DNA of 64,000 nucleotides from Lotus japonicus (taxonomy: Eukaryota; Streptophyta; Magnoliopsida; Fabales; Fabaceae). The stretch's first letter is position 1; each line of letters opens with the position of its first letter. Under the pieces are notes generated by a model. The model was not told where the DNA came from, searched no databases, and saw only the letters and a list, made by a program, of their open reading frames with translations. The translations under genes and the position numbers were made by a program. The stretch covers positions 29,234,743-29,298,742 of the forward strand of contig NC_080043.1 of assembly GCF_012489685.1 (NCBI RefSeq). The letters run 5' to 3'. This document shows positions 60,278 through 64,000 of this stretch, one piece after another.

Positions 60278-60990
60278 ATGCACTCTTTTTCTCCGCCACG
60301 GGAGTTTTTTAATGAGGCATCCCTCCTATGTAAAATTTTTACACAATCAAATGCAAAAGGATATTCTCAAGTAATACTCCTAACTGGACTACTATACGAT
60401 GGTCGCTCGGTGGGAAAAATTCCCCGAAGGTGGCGATCCCAACACGACCTTGATGTCTGGGGATCGCTCCGGGAAAGTCCGACGAGAACCGCTGCTACCC
60501 AGATAGCAATTCAACTAACATGTCACATTCGCCCGGTAGGAAAAATTCCCTGAAGGTGGCAATCCCAACACTACCTTGATGTCCGGGGATTGCTCCGGAA
60601 AGTACGGCGTGAATCGCTGACCTCTCGTTGGCGACGTGTGCGGATATACTCCTTGCTCAAGGGCGGGCAGTCAATCCCAAAAAGTCTCCCCGAAATATGG
60701 GCGAGAAAAAAAAAACTAGGCATAAGTCTGGGTAAACCTATATGGCCATTGGGTCCCTAGCAATCGTAAGCCCTCGCCGGGATAAAACCGGCGAGGCCGC
60801 ACCTGCTCTTACGAGAAATATTGGTGCGTAGAGAAAGCCTCAAAATCGCTACACGAGCAAAAACTGCAAAGCCCGAATGGCACGAGGGCGCAAACGAAGA
60901 AAGGAATAAACAAACGAAATTGCAGCGAAATTTCACTAAATAACGTCGAAAAATAAAAAAAGAGGAAAAAAGGGTAAGAAAAATCAGTAC
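60278..60990 (+). repeat. Gypsy 3' region with ~70-bp repeat x 2
   Basis: 60408-60480 and 60535-60603 share AAAAATTCCC.GAAGGTGGC.ATCCCAACAC and GATGTC.GGGGAT.GCTCCG, 127 bp apart. An A-rich stretch around 60283-60330 carries the phrase CACGGGAGTTTTTTAATGAG, typical of Tat-type 3' regions. Confidence 0.8.
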
Positions 60991-60997
60991 AAAATAT

Positions 60998-63486
60998 TCA
61001 CATTACATTAACATCTTCTCCTTCTCTTGCATTTTCAGCAGCCGCGAAATATGCAACATTGAAGCCTGGGGGGTTGTCCGGGCCGACCAATCCATGGGGA
61101 GTGACCTTATTGAAAGCTCCCATCCCGCTAAGGTCAATCCCCTCATAAAGGTATTGAACTTGAGTTCTGGCGAGGAAAAAGCCGCGACCAAGCTCTTCCA
61201 CGGCCTCAGCAGCAGCCTTGGCCGCCAACCTTGCCCGGAGGGTCTTGGCCTCAGAATCCGTACGGTGTTCCGCATCCGCAATAGCTTTGGCCTTTACTTC
61301 CAATTCAGATCTCCCCTCGGCGAGGGATTCTTTTGCCGACCCCAACTCACTTTGAAAGAACGCGATCTCTTTGCCTTTGACGAGGCAGGCAGCCCTGCCC
61401 GCGGCGATCGCCTCAGCCTTGGCCTTCAATTCTTGCTGCAAATCGTCCCGCTTGCCCTCCAGCTCCTCCATTCTCTCTTCACAAGCGGACAAGTCCTCCT
61501 CGCGACGGCTCATCTCGATACCCAAGTTGTTCAGTTTAGTCATTTGGGCCGCCACTTGGGTCAGCAACTTATCACGCTCGCCATGCGCTTCGAGTGTGGC
61601 ATGGCGGTAACCCTCAGCCCTCTGGCGGAGCTCTTCAACTTCAGCAGCTGTGGCTGAATCCTGCGACAACCTGGCAAAAAGACACCCCGCACGCAAAAGG
61701 CTTGAGATGGCTTCTTGCGCCACACCGTCAAGATCAGGATCCTCGGTTCCTCTCATATTGGCGAAGAACGGGTCAGATAACATGAAGTCGACAGGGGAAG
61801 GGCACATCTGCTCGTTACCAATCGGATGGCCAGCGGCAGGGGAAAGGGGAAGAACGTTGAGGCGGAAGCAGGGTCGCAGGGGTTTGGTCTCCATTGCCGG
61901 GACTCGTGGTGGGATCAGAGGAGGCCCTAGGTGGGCTTGCCCCGGTTTGATGACATGAATGATCGGGAGAAAGGGTCGTTTGAGGAGCACGAGGGGGAAC
62001 ATCTTTAGGAGCATTTTGGTCGGCGACGACTTCCTCAGGGAAAGGCAAGGGCTCCACATCGCCCTCAGGATTTAGCTTTTCTCCGCCCACAGGGTCTTGG
62101 CGAGGAGCATATATTTCGCCAGCCTTGAGTCTCTTGGTTTTCTCTTTTTTCTTTTTCGACTTCGGAGGTGAGGAAGTCGCTACCCTTGATTTTCCACCTA
62201 CGCCAGGGGCGACCTTTTTGGATTTTTGGTGTTTTCTTGATGGGGAAGGTTGCTCAGCCTCACTGGTGGACACCGGAGCTGTTTTGCCCATCTCCGGTGG
62301 AGGGATGGAACCCGGTACGGGCTCACCAAGAATGGAGTCTGGTGTTGGCTCGCCAGACCCCGTAGCAACGACGTTTGTGTCCGCCACAATCGTTTCAGGA
62401 GGGGCTGAACCAGATTTTCTGGTCCGTTTCTTTAGAGGGGAGGCGGCGACCTCGGCATCAGCATTCGTGACAGCACGTTTCCTTTTGATCCCGTTAGTAT
62501 TAAAAGTGGGAGGAAACTCAGGCGGGTCAGCGGCTAGGGCGCGCCTAAGCGCGACTTCAATAAAGTTCAACCCTCCTAGAAAGGAGCGGAGGGTGTTTTT
62601 GCGGACGGCTTCAAGCAGCTGTGAACACTCAAGGATGGGAAGCCCAGCGAAAAAGCCAAGGATGGCTTTATCTTCATCACTCAACGATGTGTCGGACGGC
62701 GCCGGGACATCGCGAGGACTCTCAGTCCAATAGAAGGGGAACAGAGCAGTCCCTTCCCCGCGGGTGAAAGCTTCAGGGTAGGAGCGATGCACGAGTATGC
62801 GGAAGTACCGGCGCCCAGGTCCCTTCTTGACGTTGCTCTTGTAAGGGTAGAAGCGCTGCCGACCCGTACGAGATTTCAGGGAGATCCACCCAGGGGTTGG
62901 AGTCTTCAGAGATTTCGGCTCCACGCCGTAGAAGTAGAAGAAGTGGGAGGTTTTTGCTTCGAGACCGACGGCGTCACAAAGAATCTCAAAGCACCGAATG
63001 AAGGCCCAAGCGTTCAAGTGAAGTTGGCTTGGGGTGACATTGATTTCCCTCATGACCTGGCAGAGGAAAGGGGAGAAGGGTAGTTTGATCCCCAGGTCAA
63101 GAAAGAAGTACTCATAAACGTAAAAAAAGTGGGGTTGCTCCACGCCTTGCTCGATCGTGCGGTGCTGCCAGGGACGGCGGACCTCCAAGCCCCGACCGGT
63201 GATGAGGATATCCTCGAAGGACTTCTCACGGCAAAGCCCACCGGCCTGGCGGGCTGACTCGGCAATGGACTTAACGGTGGATTGCTCAGAAGGTTGGCAG
63301 ATGGCCTCCTGAGTGGGCTTTTGAGTCGAGGACAGGGGCAAGGTGGCGAAGATTCGATGCCAGAAAGCGTTCTTTTCATTTTCCGAAAGAGGAAATCCCC
63401 AGGGGGGAAGGGTTAACCATAGGAGGAGATGCGGGAGCGGCGCTGCGGGATCGAGAAGATCTTTTGGTGCGGCGTTGAGAAGTCAT
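60998..63486 (-). pseudogene. Antisense ORF of Tat-type gypsy element, frameshifted
   Basis: On the minus strand, opposite to gag-pol. Three overlapping frames appear to be one protein of about 800 aa. Part 1 (63376-63486) starts MTSQRRTKRSSRSRSAAP and stops. Part 2 (61815-63341, 508 aa) contains a globular region, with EYFFLDLGIKLPFSPFLCQV and QLHLNAWAFIRCFEILCDAV at residues 82-131, resembling the 'putative gypsy type transposon' family (PF04195, from memory), then a Pro/Ser/Lys-rich linker with nuclear-signal-like KRKR and KKRTRK and KSKKKKEKTKR. Part 3 (60998-62059) supplies a coiled coil (residues 130-280 of that frame; many AEL/EEL heptads). Function is unknown. Frameshifts are needed near 63370 and 61820-61850. 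Upstream sequence (63490-63800) may hold its promoter. Confidence 0.75.
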
Positions 63487-64000
63487 CTTGCTGAGAGGAA
63501 GGATAAGGGTGCGAAAGAAAGGGGGTGCTAGTTTGTCAATTTTAAAAGATTGTGGGAATTCCGGAAATGGTGAACGAGTAAGCGAAGGGGATTTTAAAAG
63601 TTGGGGTAAGCAACGGTTGGGAAGTCGTGCCTCATCATGGCATAGGTGGAATGATCACTTAAAGGAGTGTGGCGCGGATTTTGGGAAACGAAGGCAGCAC
63701 ATTAAATGAATGGTCTCAACGGTTGAAGCTTATTGGTTTAAATTCAAACTGTCAAGATTTACCACGATTCGAAGGGACGTTTCAAAGATAGTGGTTGAGA
63801 TTCCCTGGATTCGCTGACCTTTATGTCACCTCAGAGCGCCACGTGAGGCGCAGGCTCAGCACATGTTAAAAAGTTACGGTTCAAGGCACGTGCGCGACTA
63901 CGGTGGGGCGAGCAAATCCAGCCTCATCGCCGCAAGCTCGCTTGTGCTCAAGTCGCCGGGAGAACGTGACGAGGCGCTCAGAATTTTAAATTTTTAAAGC
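63487..64000. other. Continuation of gypsy element, no ORF assigned
   Basis: Upstream of the antisense ORF; GC-richer and probably contains its promoter. The element's 3' LTR would start to the right of or near the window end. Confidence 0.4.

Larger units (their letters stand above)
56795..64000 (+). mobile_element. Tat-type Ty3/gypsy element, defective, with antisense ORF
   Basis: Layout: LTR, primer-binding site, gag, protease, a stub of reverse transcriptase, a long untranslated stretch, and a large minus-strand ORF. The 3' LTR is outside the window. RT, RNase H and integrase are almost entirely deleted. An antisense ORF between pol and the 3' LTR is known from Tat-lineage elements such as Grande and Retand. 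Confidence 0.8.

Noticed and set aside
61094..62733. Plus-strand ORFs of 187 and 202 aa
   Set aside because: They are shadows of the antisense gypsy ORF, whose coiled coil and linker make much better protein sense.

Overview
This is a plant nuclear window: AT-rich, intron-bearing, and packed with nested transposable elements. Only two genes look intact, and both encode dirigent proteins. The retrotransposon types (Tat-type Ty3/gypsy, SIRE-like Ty1/copia, L1-type LINEs), the many non-autonomous Mutator-like elements with long inverted repeats and 9-bp target duplications, and the dirigent genes fit a legume. Lotus japonicus is my best guess, but that rests on general resemblance and not on a search.

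Layout. 1-3.8 kb: a Mutator-like foldback with a related one nested inside it, both carrying LINE debris. 4.3-4.8 kb: copia relic. 5.2-10.4 kb: minus-strand retroelement with decayed ORFs, a primer-binding site and a 1.8-kb LTR. 10.5-14.5 kb: LINE fragments, a gypsy-like LTR and a copia LTR. 14.56-26.8 kb: one plus-strand LINE broken into three pieces by a copia solo LTR (itself hit by a 4.0-kb solo LTR) and by a second long solo LTR (itself hit by a Mutator-like element). Each inserted element in this stack has TG..CA ends or matching inverted repeats plus matching target duplications, so the order of insertion can be read. 28.4 kb: dirigent gene 1. 29.2-31.0 kb: an inverted fragment of nuclear rDNA (5' end of 18S plus external spacer) between two 216-bp direct repeats that look identical. 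31.8-39.5 kb: a Helitron with a decayed helicase and fragments of a PPR gene and a B3-domain gene. 42.3-47.4 kb: LINE and SINE-like copies. 48.2 kb: dirigent gene 2. 50.5-53.8 kb: two more LTRs of the 8.6-kb family. 54-55 kb: LINE remnant. 56.8-64 kb: a decayed Tat-type gypsy element with gag, protease, most of pol deleted, and a large ORF on the antisense strand; its 3' end lies beyond the window.

The two dirigent genes are intronless, on the same strand about 19 kb apart, each with a TATA box and signal peptide. They are probably old tandem duplicates now separated by the rDNA insertion, the Helitron and LINE insertions. The other coding-like stretches are transposon proteins with stops and frameshifts, or host exons carried by transposons.
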